This document shows, piece by piece, positions 36,431 through 44,808 of a stretch of 64,000 bases of DNA (the stretch's first letter is position 1; each line of letters begins with the position of its first letter). The notes beneath the pieces are model-generated. The model was not told the DNA's origin. It searched no databases and saw only the letters and a program-made list of their open reading frames with translations. The position numbers and the translations under genes are program-made. The stretch is taken from assembly GCF_010093065.1 (NCBI RefSeq), contig NZ_CP048113.1, positions 1,674,001 through 1,738,000 on the forward strand. The letters are read 5' to 3'. The stretch comes from Chitinophaga agri (GTDB lineage: Bacteria > Bacteroidota > Bacteroidia > Chitinophagales > Chitinophagaceae).

Positions 36431-36811
36431 GGTGAAAATAGGTTGTAACGTTTTCTGAAGACGCTTGCCGCGGAAGCGGTTAATAGTATTATGGTCAGGG
36501 GTGCTCATTCCACTTAACCACATATAATGTATATGCTGATTAACGGCATCTTCTATTTTACGACTACTGTATATATTATTAATGTAGGAATAAACCAGGA
36601 CCTTTAATAACATTCCAGGATGGTAGCTACTTGTCCCTCCTGGCTTGTACTGTTGCAGCAGCGTTGTAATATCCACCTTATCCAGCATCTCATTCACGGT
36701 TCTGACTGGATGATTGGCTGGAATCAGATCATTTAGATCTGGTGGTAATAGCATACCCTGATGTTGGTGATTGCTTTTAAATACAACTGATAATGTCTTG
36801 GCTCTTGCCAT
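36425..36811 (-). pseudogene. IS1182-type transposase, N-terminal fragment
   Basis: Starts MARAKTLSVVFKSNHQHQG and contains the IS1182/IS5-type N-terminal transposase domain: LIPANHPVRTVNEMLDKVD, SSYHPGMLLKVLVYSYINN, SSRKIEDAVNQHIHYMWLSG and DHNTINRFRGKRL. The catalytic DDE part is absent: after QPIFTQ the sequence switches to group II intron. An intact protein would be about 450-500 residues. Confidence 0.85.
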
Positions 36812-37058
36812 ACTCCTTATAACACAACAAGCATCATATGGTTAGCAAAAAGGCACCTTTTATTAAAAAAACTCCATAAAAATAAGAAGCTGTCCCAATT
36901 ACTTTTGAGACAGCCCCGTTTTAAGATGTCAAGGTCCACTTATTAATCCTATCTGTATACAGCATTAAAGATATGTTGGATTGATACTCAGTCATTTTGG
37001 CCGACAGCATCGCCCGCAGTAAGACGTAGCCTTGCGTCATTACCTTTAATGATCATCA
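36812..37058. mobile_element. Insertion-sequence upstream end and repeat tail
   Basis: Holds the leader side of the IS. The inverted repeat GCTGTCCCAATT...GAGACAGC at 36889-36914 is probably the IS terminus. Immediately outside it lies GTTTTAAGATGTCAAGGTCC (36918-36937), which matches the tail of the tRNA terminator and repeat copy D. On the other side of the composite, near 35686, AAAACGCGGAAAG resembles the start of the same terminator. The IS/intron composite therefore probably sits inside another repeat copy. Confidence 0.5.
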
Positions 37059-37667
37059 TTAGCTGGGAACCATTGATGGTAAAAGAATGTTGCAAACTGC
37101 ATTGACCTTAAATGAAGTATCCTTTAACTGGTAAGCGAGATCAATGGTGTACATGTTTAGTGCTGCCTTAGAGGACTGATATAAGGCCGCTTTATGCGAA
37201 TAGTACTTCCAGGTCGGATCACTGTGTAAAGTCAGCGAGCTGCCGCTAGACGAGACATTGACAATTCGTGGCTCAGTTGATTTTTTCAACAGGTCAATAA
37301 AAAACTGTGTTACACGAATTACGCCGTAAAGATTGGTATCAAACACTTTCTTGTACTGTTCAATGCCTGCCTCTAATGAAGACTGCGGAAAGCCACCGTT
37401 GATGCCCGCATTATTAACGAGCACATCCAACATATCCGTTTTGCTGCCAATCGTCTCACGCGCATTCTGAACAGACTGCTCATCGGTTACATCCAACATA
37501 ATGGCCTCTACCTGGTCCAGACCAACGGCTTTCAGCTTTTCTACAGCTGCCTTTCCATTTTCTAAATTCCGGCTGCCAAGATATACGTAGTAGCCATGTT
37601 GCAACAACGCGCGTGCGGTTTCAAAGCCGATGTCTTTGTTCGCACCGGTAATTAATGCCTTTTTCAT
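37059..37667 (-). CDS. Short-chain dehydrogenase/reductase, C-terminally truncated
   Basis: 202 residues from the ATG at 37667, one base after the stop of the upstream NmrA-like gene. Rossmann motif LITGANKDIGFETA (the usual TGxxxGIG has Asp-Ile-Gly), DVLVNNAGI, catalytic Ser in VNVSSSGSS, and Tyr-x3-Lys in YQSSKAALN. The family normally has about 240 residues ending with a PG-x-VxT segment. Here VNAVC is followed by an unrelated NILLPSMVPS and a stop, so the last 40 residues are lost. The IS/intron composite begins about 150 bases further. It may be inactive. Confidence 0.8.
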   Translation of the reverse strand: MKKALITGANKDIGFETARALLQHGYYVYLGSRNLENGKAAVEKLKAVGLDQVEAIMLDVTDEQSVQNARETIGSKTDMLDVLVNNAGINGGFPQSSLEAGIEQYKKVFDTNLYGVIRVTQFFIDLLKKSTEPRIVNVSSSGSSLTLHSDPTWKYYSHKAALYQSSKAALNMYTIDLAYQLKDTSFKVNAVCNILLPSMVPS

Positions 37668-37668
37668 G

Positions 37669-38580
37669 CTATTTAATTTGCTGATGATAGACCTGCGCAA
37701 ATTCTTTAGCAAAGTCCGTAAACTTCGTTTTCCCTGGCACAGGTTTGTAGCGATATAAGTCTTCGTATAATGAACCGCTTGCTTGTGCTGCCTGCATGGC
37801 AATAAATCCGCTCGCGATCCATTCGTTCATGCCCGCAGCTAACATGCCACTCAGCATTTGATCCGGAGGAATTACATTCCATTTAAGTTCCGGCTTACCG
37901 ATGGCTTCCCCAAGTATCCGGGCAATTTCGTTTGGAGATATTTCATCGCTTACCGCATAATGTACAGTCCTACTGTCAAAAGGCTTCTCCATCTCCTCAG
38001 CGATCAGTGCTGCAATATCTTCTGCCGCTACCCAGGGCTCCTTTTTATCGCCTCCGTAAGTAGAAACAATAGAATGTTGATTCCTGATCGAATCAAGGTT
38101 CCTGTACAAATTGGTGTAGAATCCTACGGGCCTGATGTATTTAATACAAACGTCTTCGGGCAATTTATCTAAGATGCCTTCCACTTTATTGTGCAGGTAA
38201 AGGCTGCCGGTGCCCCGATCTGTATGAGCTCCAATGCTGCTTAGGTGTACCACTCGCTTAACGCGGGATTGCTCGACTGCTATTTTATAATTATTACCAA
38301 TCTTATCAAATGCAGCTACGAAGTCCACACTTTTGTCATAAATACTGCCTATGCCTTCCCAGGCTTCCATCAGGTAGACAATATCAGCTCCGGCAAAGGT
38401 CCTGGTGAGGAAATCGAGATCGAAAAAAGATCCCACTGCTGCTCTGGCGCCTAATGCCTCAATGGCTGATTGCCGCTCACTTTTGCTGGTGATGACCGTT
38501 ACACTATGTCCCCTTTCCACAAGCCGGGTGGCTAAGGGTTTTCCAATATGGCCCAAGGAGCCCGTGATAATGATATTCAT
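37669..38580 (-). CDS. NmrA/SDR-type NAD(P)-binding protein
   Basis: 303 residues from the ATG at 38580; the frame to 38613 adds eleven poor residues. NAD(P) motif IIITGSLGHIGKPLA at residues 2-16 (GxxGxxG), then AVEQSRVKRVVHLSSIGAH and VCIKYIRPVGFYTNL, as in NmrA-like and NAD(P)H:quinone oxidoreductase-like atypical SDRs. It lacks the classical Tyr-x3-Lys dyad, so it may be a redox sensor or an isoflavone-reductase-like enzyme. It is transcribed ahead of the truncated SDR in a two-gene operon. Confidence 0.82.
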   Translation of the reverse strand: MNIIITGSLGHIGKPLATRLVERGHSVTVITSKSERQSAIEALGARAAVGSFFDLDFLTRTFAGADIVYLMEAWEGIGSIYDKSVDFVAAFDKIGNNYKIAVEQSRVKRVVHLSSIGAHTDRGTGSLYLHNKVEGILDKLPEDVCIKYIRPVGFYTNLYRNLDSIRNQHSIVSTYGGDKKEPWVAAEDIAALIAEEMEKPFDSRTVHYAVSDEISPNEIARILGEAIGKPELKWNVIPPDQMLSGMLAAGMNEWIASGFIAMQAAQASGSLYEDLYRYKPVPGKTKFTDFAKEFAQVYHQQIK

Positions 38581-39073
38581 AATCAACTTGTTGTTATGAT
38601 TGCAAAATTGCATAGTTCCAGCCTTCCTGAATTAACCTAATTGAGCTTTTTCATAACCGAAATGAGGGTCTATTATCCAAATCGGGCAATTCGTATGTGA
38701 GTGTGAGTGCCATGGGGCAATTTCCTGGAAGGAAAGATACCAAAGAGGAATGGCAAGCACCTTTCTGATGACGCCATCTTAACAAAACTGTGAAATGGTA
38801 TAGGTCTGACGAGTGCTGATGTCAAAGAAGCCATTACCAGATCTGCTTTTCAACATATGATAGAAGTAGGTGGGTTGGGCAGCTGTTATTGCGCCGGGAG
38901 CACTGTGCACACAACAGACTATAGCCTGTCATGTAATGCTCACTCACCAAAATTTATTTTTGGTGATCTGCAACTACGGCGGAGAAAATTCTTACAGATA
39001 TATTAATTGTTTTTATATTTTGCAAGCACATAGTTTTGTATAAAAATACCCTATAATTACACCCGAGACATTT
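38581..39073. other. Intergenic region
   Basis: About 490 bases between divergent genes. No intact gene, no repeat core and no clear hairpin. It must contain the promoters of the NmrA-like gene and of the SUKH gene. Confidence 0.35.
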
Positions 39074-40612
39074 ATGACAAACCAAGAAAAAATAAAGCTC
39101 CTAAGACGGAAATACATATCCGCCAATGTTAACCTGGATAATATTTACAACGCGATCAGAGCGAAACAAAACGTTCCGCTGGAGTTAATAGAGGAAACTG
39201 TTGCGGATGTAGATACAATGGGGGCGCTATTCCCCATGCAGTTTGAAGACAAGTATGGAGCAACGGGGGAACCGGCAGTGTATATCAATATGCGCGATCC
39301 GGAAGATGAGCCAACGCAGATGAGCGGTGCAAACCGCGTATTAGCGGACTCCTTTGCGCGTACCACTATTGAAGACATTAAGTTCAATGCGCTGAACATA
39401 GTATTGGCCTACGAACAGGATAAAGCCATAGTGGAAAAATATAAGCCGCTTTTTCTGCAACAGGCTGCCTGGTGTTTTAACCATTTGTCGGAAAAACCAA
39501 CTTTAAGCGAATGGGAACAAGACAAGCTGGTGCTGTATGCTAATCAACTGGCATATTACACCTATTTTGGCGAGCAGCAAACCGATAAGCTACACCAGGC
39601 CCTGGAAGTTTTGCAGGTGGCGTACGGCTACGCTGACTGGCACCGGCACGGCTATATAAAACATACCTATGTGGATGTCCTGCTAAAGCTCGGCAGTATC
39701 GAGGAGGCATATGCTGTTATAACAGAAGGGCTCGAATATAATGAGAAATTTGAGCTTTTTCAGGAGTATAAGAATGATGAACAGTTTATAAAGTGGCTGC
39801 AGGAGTCAGACAACGAAAAAGCAGTCGCCATGAGGCGCCGGCAGCAGGCAAAGCAGGAGTTGCTGGACGCGATTATTGCAGAAGAAAAGCATATCCGGCA
39901 TTCGTTTAAGAATCCCCTACATCCGCTGGTTGTACAACATGCCGAAAATTTGATCGCGATAAAGCAATATATATTATCCCTTCGCCAGCGCGCATTAGCG
40001 AAGACGAGTCTCAATAAACTGGAGGAATACAAGAAGAACTATATCCTGTCTACGGCCACAGTGCAGGAGCTGGATGAATTTGAAGCCACATATAGTGTGT
40101 CATTACCTGATGAATATAAAGCCTATCTGCTGGAGATAGGTACCGGTGGGGTCTACTTTATGGAAGGCGATGTGCCCGGCATTCAGGAATTAGGAGAAGA
40201 AGAGATCAGCAGACTGAAAAAGCCTTTCCCAATAACGAGCGATAAAATACATGAGGTACAGAATTATTATGGTGTCAAAGCCTGGGTATATTCCGATAGT
40301 AACAGCTGGATAGAAAATGGCGTTTTGCCGGAAGGTACAGATATGCAAGCCTTGTTTGGCCTACCTGAAGAATCCAGACTAAATGACGGATGTATCTCCC
40401 TCGGCTACTCCAGTGGAAGGAACGAATTAGTATTGATAGCGAATGGAGAATTTGCCAATGAGGTGTGGTCAGACCGCCTGGGATACGGAGCAGCGATGCG
40501 TGGCTGTTTTGGTGCTGCCTCTGCCGAGCGACTTACATTGCTACCGTTCATCGCAGCCAGCTTGCGTGTAAAGGTAGAGAAGCAGGAAGACGACAACGGC
40601 GATTGGTTGTAA
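39074..40612 (+). CDS. SUKH (SMI1/KNR4) domain protein with a long helical N-terminus
   Basis: 512 residues, cytosolic. Residues 1-320 are helical with TPR-like pairs (QALEVLQVAYGYADW, HTYVDVLLKLGSIEEAYAVI) and a charged coiled segment (AMRRRQQAKQELLDAIIAEE). Residues about 330-490 are a SUKH domain: VQELDEFEATYSVSLPDEYK, AYLLEIGTGGVYF, then a beta-rich part with LGYSSGRNELVLIANGEF. SUKH proteins are the commonest immunity proteins of nuclease-type polymorphic toxins, though some have other roles. The N-terminal extension is longer than usual for an immunity protein. Repeat copy F follows 115 bases after the stop. Confidence 0.75.
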   Translation: MTNQEKIKLLRRKYISANVNLDNIYNAIRAKQNVPLELIEETVADVDTMGALFPMQFEDKYGATGEPAVYINMRDPEDEPTQMSGANRVLADSFARTTIEDIKFNALNIVLAYEQDKAIVEKYKPLFLQQAAWCFNHLSEKPTLSEWEQDKLVLYANQLAYYTYFGEQQTDKLHQALEVLQVAYGYADWHRHGYIKHTYVDVLLKLGSIEEAYAVITEGLEYNEKFELFQEYKNDEQFIKWLQESDNEKAVAMRRRQQAKQELLDAIIAEEKHIRHSFKNPLHPLVVQHAENLIAIKQYILSLRQRALAKTSLNKLEEYKKNYILSTATVQELDEFEATYSVSLPDEYKAYLLEIGTGGVYFMEGDVPGIQELGEEEISRLKKPFPITSDKIHEVQNYYGVKAWVYSDSNSWIENGVLPEGTDMQALFGLPEESRLNDGCISLGYSSGRNELVLIANGEFANEVWSDRLGYGAAMRGCFGAASAERLTLLPFIAASLRVKVEKQEDDNGDWL

Positions 40613-40726
40613 AAGCGAACCATACCGATGCAACATGCAGCCAATGATCATTCAATGCCAGGAAATAATCTCATCGATTTCTGTGAACGGCGTAAGCAAC
40701 GTAAGTTTTCTTAATGATCAGCACCA

Positions 40727-40830
40727 ATTGATTCGAACACACTTCACTACCAAGCAAAAAAGCGGAAAGGTCGGAGAACTACTCCGACCTTTCCGCTTTT
40801 TCAATACTATCACGGTCCTTCTTGACCTGC
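40727..40830 (+). repeat. Dispersed repeat, copy F with tail
   Basis: ATTGATTCGAACACACTTCA, then CTACCAAGCAAAAAAGCGG. The hairpin is GGAAAGGTCGGAG ... CTCCGACCTTTCC with a T run; the tail ATCACGGTCC...GACCTGCTTAT is alignable with copy D's tail. It is the last copy found in the window, 12.3 kb from the tRNA-Leu. Confidence 0.75.
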
Positions 40831-41134
40831 TTATAACTTTGTAAGGGAACACCAACGACTTTAGTTAACGCTTTCTGAAATGTTTATACTCAATTGTCAA
40901 ATCGTCCGGGAATTGGAACTCCACTTAACAACCCAGACATTGATGTATGTATCGCCAGACAGTTATCCGCCTTCATATTCGACACCTATATTAATGCATA
41001 TACGCACAACGCAAAACTTTGGTTTTCTCCGGCGGCATTTTAAAAATATAGCTTCCTGATTCATCATTTCTGAAAACTATTTACTGCAACAACGCGTACA
41101 TAAAAGCATAACATTTCAAATTAAAAACTGAATC
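40831..41134. other. Intergenic region upstream of the fasciclin gene
   Basis: About 300 bases with no open frame of note. It must contain the fasciclin promoter. Confidence 0.3.
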
Positions 41135-41689
41135 ATGAAAAAAATTGCAGTACTTGCTATAATAGCATTTTCAACGATCATTACAGCTACCTCCCAGGCA
41201 CAGGAAAAGACTGTCACAGTTGGAGGTGCGCCTATGTATCCTTCCAAAAACATCATTGAAAATGCCGTAAATTCTAAAGAACATACTACACTTGTTGCAG
41301 CAGTAAAAGCAGCTGATCTTGTTGAGACACTTCAGGGCAATGGCCCATTCACCGTTTTTGCACCTACTAACAAAGCATTTGATAAACTCCCTGCAGGTAC
41401 TGTACAGACACTGCTTAAACCGGAAAACAAGTCGATGCTTCAGGGTGTACTTACCTACCATGTAATAGCAGGAAAGCTCGATAGTAAAACAATTGCTGAA
41501 AAGATTAAGCAGGGTAATGGCAAAGCAGAACTAACAACCGTGCAAGGAGGAAAGATCTGGGCCTGGATGCAAGGTAATAAGCTTGTTTTAAAAGATGAGA
41601 AAGGTGGCATGTCAATGGTTACTATTAAAGATGTTTATCAAAGCAATGGCGTTATACATGTGATCGACCATGTACTGATGCACAAATAA
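41135..41689 (+). CDS. Secreted fasciclin (FAS1) domain protein
   Basis: 184 residues. Signal peptide MKKIAVLAIIAFSTIITATSQAQ, then one FAS1 domain. The H1 motif is GPFTVFAPTNKAFDKLPAG (about residues 74-92), the YH motif LTYHVIAGKLDS, and the H2 region GVIHVIDHVLM. Single-domain secreted fasciclins are thought to mediate adhesion or surface association. Single gene, converging on the thioredoxin-like gene with a large hairpin between. Confidence 0.93.
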   Translation: MKKIAVLAIIAFSTIITATSQAQEKTVTVGGAPMYPSKNIIENAVNSKEHTTLVAAVKAADLVETLQGNGPFTVFAPTNKAFDKLPAGTVQTLLKPENKSMLQGVLTYHVIAGKLDSKTIAEKIKQGNGKAELTTVQGGKIWAWMQGNKLVLKDEKGGMSMVTIKDVYQSNGVIHVIDHVLMHK

Positions 41690-41776
41690 ACGGCACTAAA
41701 GTAACACACAAAGACGTTAGACGGTTTTTCTTATACGTTTATTACACACATCGGAAAATACGCAAACAGGTTTAGA

Positions 41777-41850
41777 TGATTGTAATTTAGGCATTTAAAA
41801 GAGCTATGTTTAAAAAGTTATAACCCTTTTAAATGACTGAATTACAATCA
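41777..41850. terminator. Large AT-rich inverted repeat, probable bidirectional terminator
   Basis: Two nested arm pairs: TGATTGTAATT/AATTACAATCA and CATTTAAAAG/CTTTTAAATG, separated by four-base mismatches, around a 20-base loop. It lies between convergent genes. Size and symmetry also fit a small palindromic element. Confidence 0.6.
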
Positions 41851-41858
41851 TTAAATTA

Positions 41859-42437
41859 CTAGACGTACTTGTTATTTCCGTTGGCCAGTAAAGTCGCTAT
41901 TTCCTGCTGTATGTCCATACCCTTATTGACATTATACCATTGTTGCAATGCTGTCTTTATCAACTCGTAGGGTACTTTATCCGCTAGCAGCTGCCGGTAC
42001 AATAGCTGGCAATCGTGAGGTCTGGGTCCCCATATCATCACCTCTGCTCCCGATCCATCCGTGCATATCACTTTAGGGATTGACTTGCTACCATTAGTGA
42101 GATAGTTATTAATTCTAAATGGCTCACTGTCTCTTAACTCATAGGAAACGGTTATAAGCGGATTCGTATCGCTGACCATCTTTATAAACGGAATACTATG
42201 GGCGGCATCTCCGCACCAGGGCTCTGTAATGACAATCCAATGCTGAGGTATTTTAATCTTTTGGACAACGGCCAGCAACTCATCAGACAAATGTCCTCTT
42301 TTCAGCCAGCGGTTCGTCCGGCTCCAATTTAATCTGGTATATTCTACATATTCAGCGGAATCATAAGGAGCCAGCTGATTATCCGGATCTGTATGAATGA
42401 TGCTTTCAAACAAGGTACAGTATTCTTCGAACGTCAT
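41859..42437 (-). CDS. Thioredoxin-fold protein with a single active-site Cys
   Basis: 192 residues. The segment HWIVITEPWCGDAAHSIPFI (about residues 70-89) is a thioredoxin-type active-site strand and helix, but the second Cys of CxxC is replaced (WCGDAA). A cis-Pro region follows (KSIPKVICTD). Monothiol activity, bacilliredoxin-like, or a non-catalytic role is possible. Known Bacteroidota members are annotated only as thioredoxin family. Cytosolic, single gene. Confidence 0.8.
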   Translation of the reverse strand: MTFEEYCTLFESIIHTDPDNQLAPYDSAEYVEYTRLNWSRTNRWLKRGHLSDELLAVVQKIKIPQHWIVITEPWCGDAAHSIPFIKMVSDTNPLITVSYELRDSEPFRINNYLTNGSKSIPKVICTDGSGAEVMIWGPRPHDCQLLYRQLLADKVPYELIKTALQQWYNVNKGMDIQQEIATLLANGNNKYV

Positions 42438-42656
42438 CTTATCGGCATTTTATACGAAGGTAAATTCCCTGGTATAAGGAATGTTGTACTTTTGAGTAAA
42501 AAATAGGTAAATTTTACCAAACTGCGATCGTTCCACCAGCCTTATGATGGAGCATTGAACCTGATAATACTAAACAGGACATTAAATCAAAGCTCCTTTA
42601 GCATCGAAGGAATAGACAGATCGGGGTTTACTGGTAGTAACGAGCATTAATGGTAT

Positions 42657-43175
42657 TTATCGCCTGTTCACTTCTATGGCCGTCCGCAGGCCGGTTTTAC
42701 TTTCCAGCAGATTAACAAATGCAGCGAGCCCTATCAGGTGGTGATTTATTTTCAGCTGCTGACCGTGCATATCCGTCAGTGTTAGCAGTCCAGCATTGTA
42801 GCTGTACTTTGCCCTGACGATCTTATCCCAGGTAGAAGTGGTAACATTCCGCAGTGGACTAGTCACTTCAATATAGGTCTTATCAAAGATTACCTTATGA
42901 TTACGATAATATAAAATACAGCGTGCTGCCATAAACCCAAATGAGAAAAAAAGAAACCCAAAAGCGAGCCACTCACCTGTATTAGCAGGCATTTCAAAGA
43001 AAAGAACCACTACAGGAATAAAAGCTATGCAGGCACAGATCCACCCTAAGATATTGTACGCCGTCTGCATACGAAGGGTATAGATCCCTCCAAAATCGAC
43101 CTCGGGACGTCGGCCTGTCCCTTTATTGATCATCGCTTCTGCCACCACAGTTATTGCATGTTCAATTCCACTCAT
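42657..43175 (-). CDS. Small membrane protein, PH-like domain probable
   Basis: 172 residues. Two or three hydrophobic segments (AYNILGWICACIAFIPVVVLFF; WLAFGFLFFSFGFMAA), then a soluble C-terminal part (KVIFDKTYIEVTSPLRNVTTS; AKYSYNAGLLTLTDMHGQQL) like bacterial PH/DUF3093-type domains. No catalytic motif. Function unknown. It lies 50 bases downstream of the VOC gene and may share its transcript. Confidence 0.6.
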   Translation of the reverse strand: MSGIEHAITVVAEAMINKGTGRRPEVDFGGIYTLRMQTAYNILGWICACIAFIPVVVLFFEMPANTGEWLAFGFLFFSFGFMAARCILYYRNHKVIFDKTYIEVTSPLRNVTTSTWDKIVRAKYSYNAGLLTLTDMHGQQLKINHHLIGLAAFVNLLESKTGLRTAIEVNRR

Positions 43176-43225
43176 TGATATAGGTTTGGCAATAAAAATA
43201 GATAAAAAAGTAAGAGCAGCAAATG

Positions 43226-43621
43226 TTACTTATCGGCCAATAGCTCAATCACGTTTCCTTCCGGATCTGAAAATACGGCCTCATAATACCCGTCACCGGA
43301 AACTCTTGGCTCACCTGTAATCCTGAAATGATCCGTTCTTAATCTTTCCAGCAGATCGTTTACTTCCTGCCGGCTACCTACCGTAATAGCAAAATGGGCT
43401 AATCCTTTATTTCTACCCTGTTGGGATAAAACAGCGTCGATATCAGGTTGATGCATTAGTTCAATTCTGGCGCCTCCCTCATTAAAAGAAATAAAGTAAG
43501 AAGTAAACTTTCTTACAGGATTATGATAACGCTCATTACATGTAGTGTTGAAATAGGTCAGGTAGAAATTCTTCATTAATTCGAGGTTATCTACCCAGAT
43601 AGCAAGATGATCAATTTTCAT
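43226..43621 (-). CDS. VOC-family (glyoxalase/dioxygenase-fold) protein
   Basis: 131 residues with two beta-alpha-beta-beta-beta repeats: MKIDHLAIWVDNLELMKNFY, then LAHFAITVGSRQEVNDLLER and YYEAVFSDPEGNVIELL. Candidate metal ligands are His5, His in LAHFAI and Glu in NVIELL. The substrate is unknown. It lies 14 bases downstream of the DeoR-type regulator on the same strand, so the two are probably co-transcribed. Confidence 0.85.
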   Translation of the reverse strand: MKIDHLAIWVDNLELMKNFYLTYFNTTCNERYHNPVRKFTSYFISFNEGGARIELMHQPDIDAVLSQQGRNKGLAHFAITVGSRQEVNDLLERLRTDHFRITGEPRVSGDGYYEAVFSDPEGNVIELLADK

Positions 43622-43635
43622 AAATATTGATTGTA

Positions 43636-44385
43636 TTAAATTATCCTGCTCCCCTGGTTTCTAAAAGGGTCGAGGGCGGGATGATTACTTTCCAGGTCGG
43701 TAACTATTGCCTCCAGTTCCTTCATTTCACAAACATGAAAACTTTCATTTTGCTGAAGGACAGCACTATTGGCGATGGCAAACGTCTGCCTGGATCTGCT
43801 CAGCATGGCTCTTTTAACGTCCGCGTCATCCTGGAAGGTCGCGGTGACACCAAACTTGTCACTAATCGCACAAATTCCCATTAGATACAGATCTGCTACA
43901 TAATTCCTGACCTCCAGGCAAGTGGTTATACCTGTGCAGGTAGCAGTTTCAGTATCATATTTTCCTCCAAGAACGATCACTTCAACATTTTTATGCTGGG
44001 TAAGTAACTGTATAGCGGGAATATTATGTGTGATAATTCTTACCGCTATATCCGAAGGCAACCTGTTAGCTATGACACACATCGTCGACCCGCCGTCCAT
44101 AAAAAGGGTCATACCTGGTTTTATAAAGGACAATGTCTTCGTTGCGATGATATTTTTCTCTTCCTGGAGGAATAAAGCACGATCCTGAAAACTTACCGGC
44201 GCTGGGGAGGGTAACATTGCACCTCTTCTTACTTTAGAAACGAGCCCATTTTGGTATAAACTATCAATATCTCGTCTAACTGTATCCTCCGATACTTTAA
44301 GCACCTCAGCCAGATCCCCGTAAGTTACCTGCTCCTTTTGGGCTAACTCATTTAAGATAATCTGAAACCGCTGCTCTTTAATCAT
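43636..44385 (-). CDS. DeoR-family transcriptional regulator
   Basis: 249 residues from the ATG at 44385; the frame to 44478 adds a non-conserved Cys-rich stretch. HTH_DeoR: VTYGDLAEVLKVSEDTVRRD, IDSLYQNGLVSKVRRGAM. DeoR sensor: LSFIKPGMTLFMDGGSTM and AVRIITHNIPAIQLL, with the later catalytic-like ADLYLMGICAISDKFGVT and KRAMLSRSRQTFAIANSA. It senses a phosphorylated sugar in characterised relatives. It is divergent from a DUF1080 gene, and TTGCAA-type inverted repeats lie in the shared upstream region. Confidence 0.92.
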   Translation of the reverse strand: MIKEQRFQIILNELAQKEQVTYGDLAEVLKVSEDTVRRDIDSLYQNGLVSKVRRGAMLPSPAPVSFQDRALFLQEEKNIIATKTLSFIKPGMTLFMDGGSTMCVIANRLPSDIAVRIITHNIPAIQLLTQHKNVEVIVLGGKYDTETATCTGITTCLEVRNYVADLYLMGICAISDKFGVTATFQDDADVKRAMLSRSRQTFAIANSAVLQQNESFHVCEMKELEAIVTDLESNHPALDPFRNQGSRII

Positions 44386-44441
44386 TTGTATTAAGATGTT
44401 ATTGACTATACAGATACGCCAGGGAGATACCCCTGAACAAC

Positions 44442-44459
44442 ATTGCAAAAATATGCAAT
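44442..44459. promoter_or_regulatory. Candidate DeoR operator, left site
   Basis: ATTGCAAAAATATGCAAT, an 18-base inverted repeat with ATTGCA/TGCAAT arms, 57 bases upstream of the DeoR start. It continues into a second TGCA-TTTT-GCA motif. Confidence 0.4.
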
Positions 44460-44613
44460 TTTGCACAACTCGCATCACATCCTAACTAAACAAAGAACTA
44501 TTTTAGGATAAGACATAAATAAATCTGAAACGAAAATCCGATACAAGTATTTATATTTCAAACTATAATACATCCTGAGAGGCGATATATCCAAAATGAC
44601 AAAAGAAAAAATT

Positions 44614-44631
44614 ATTGCAAAAGTTGCAAAA
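44614..44631. promoter_or_regulatory. Candidate DeoR operator, right site
   Basis: Direct repeat TTGCAAAAGTTGCAAAA, using the same TTGCAA element as the left site, about 180 bases upstream of the DUF1080 start. Shared motifs on both sides of a divergent promoter region suggest a common regulator. Confidence 0.35.
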
Positions 44632-44808
44632 TAGATTCATTTCGTATATTATTGCAGTCGTTATTTATTGCCAGACGTACGAATGTCTCACACACGGGTC
44701 AAAGTAATTGTGATGAGACAATGAAACACATGCCCCGGCAAGTAAAGCGTTTCCCATCCTTTCCACACTGGCAAACAGTTATACAGGTCTCTTATAAAAT
44801 ACATGCCG

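Noticed and set aside
28386..40830. Integron with attC sites
   Set aside because: The repeats carry a terminator hairpin and T-arm-like core, not the R'/R'' paired attC structure, and no integron integrase is in the window.
30335..40830. CRISPR array
   Set aside because: Repeats are kilobases apart and separated by genes, with no regular spacers or cas genes.
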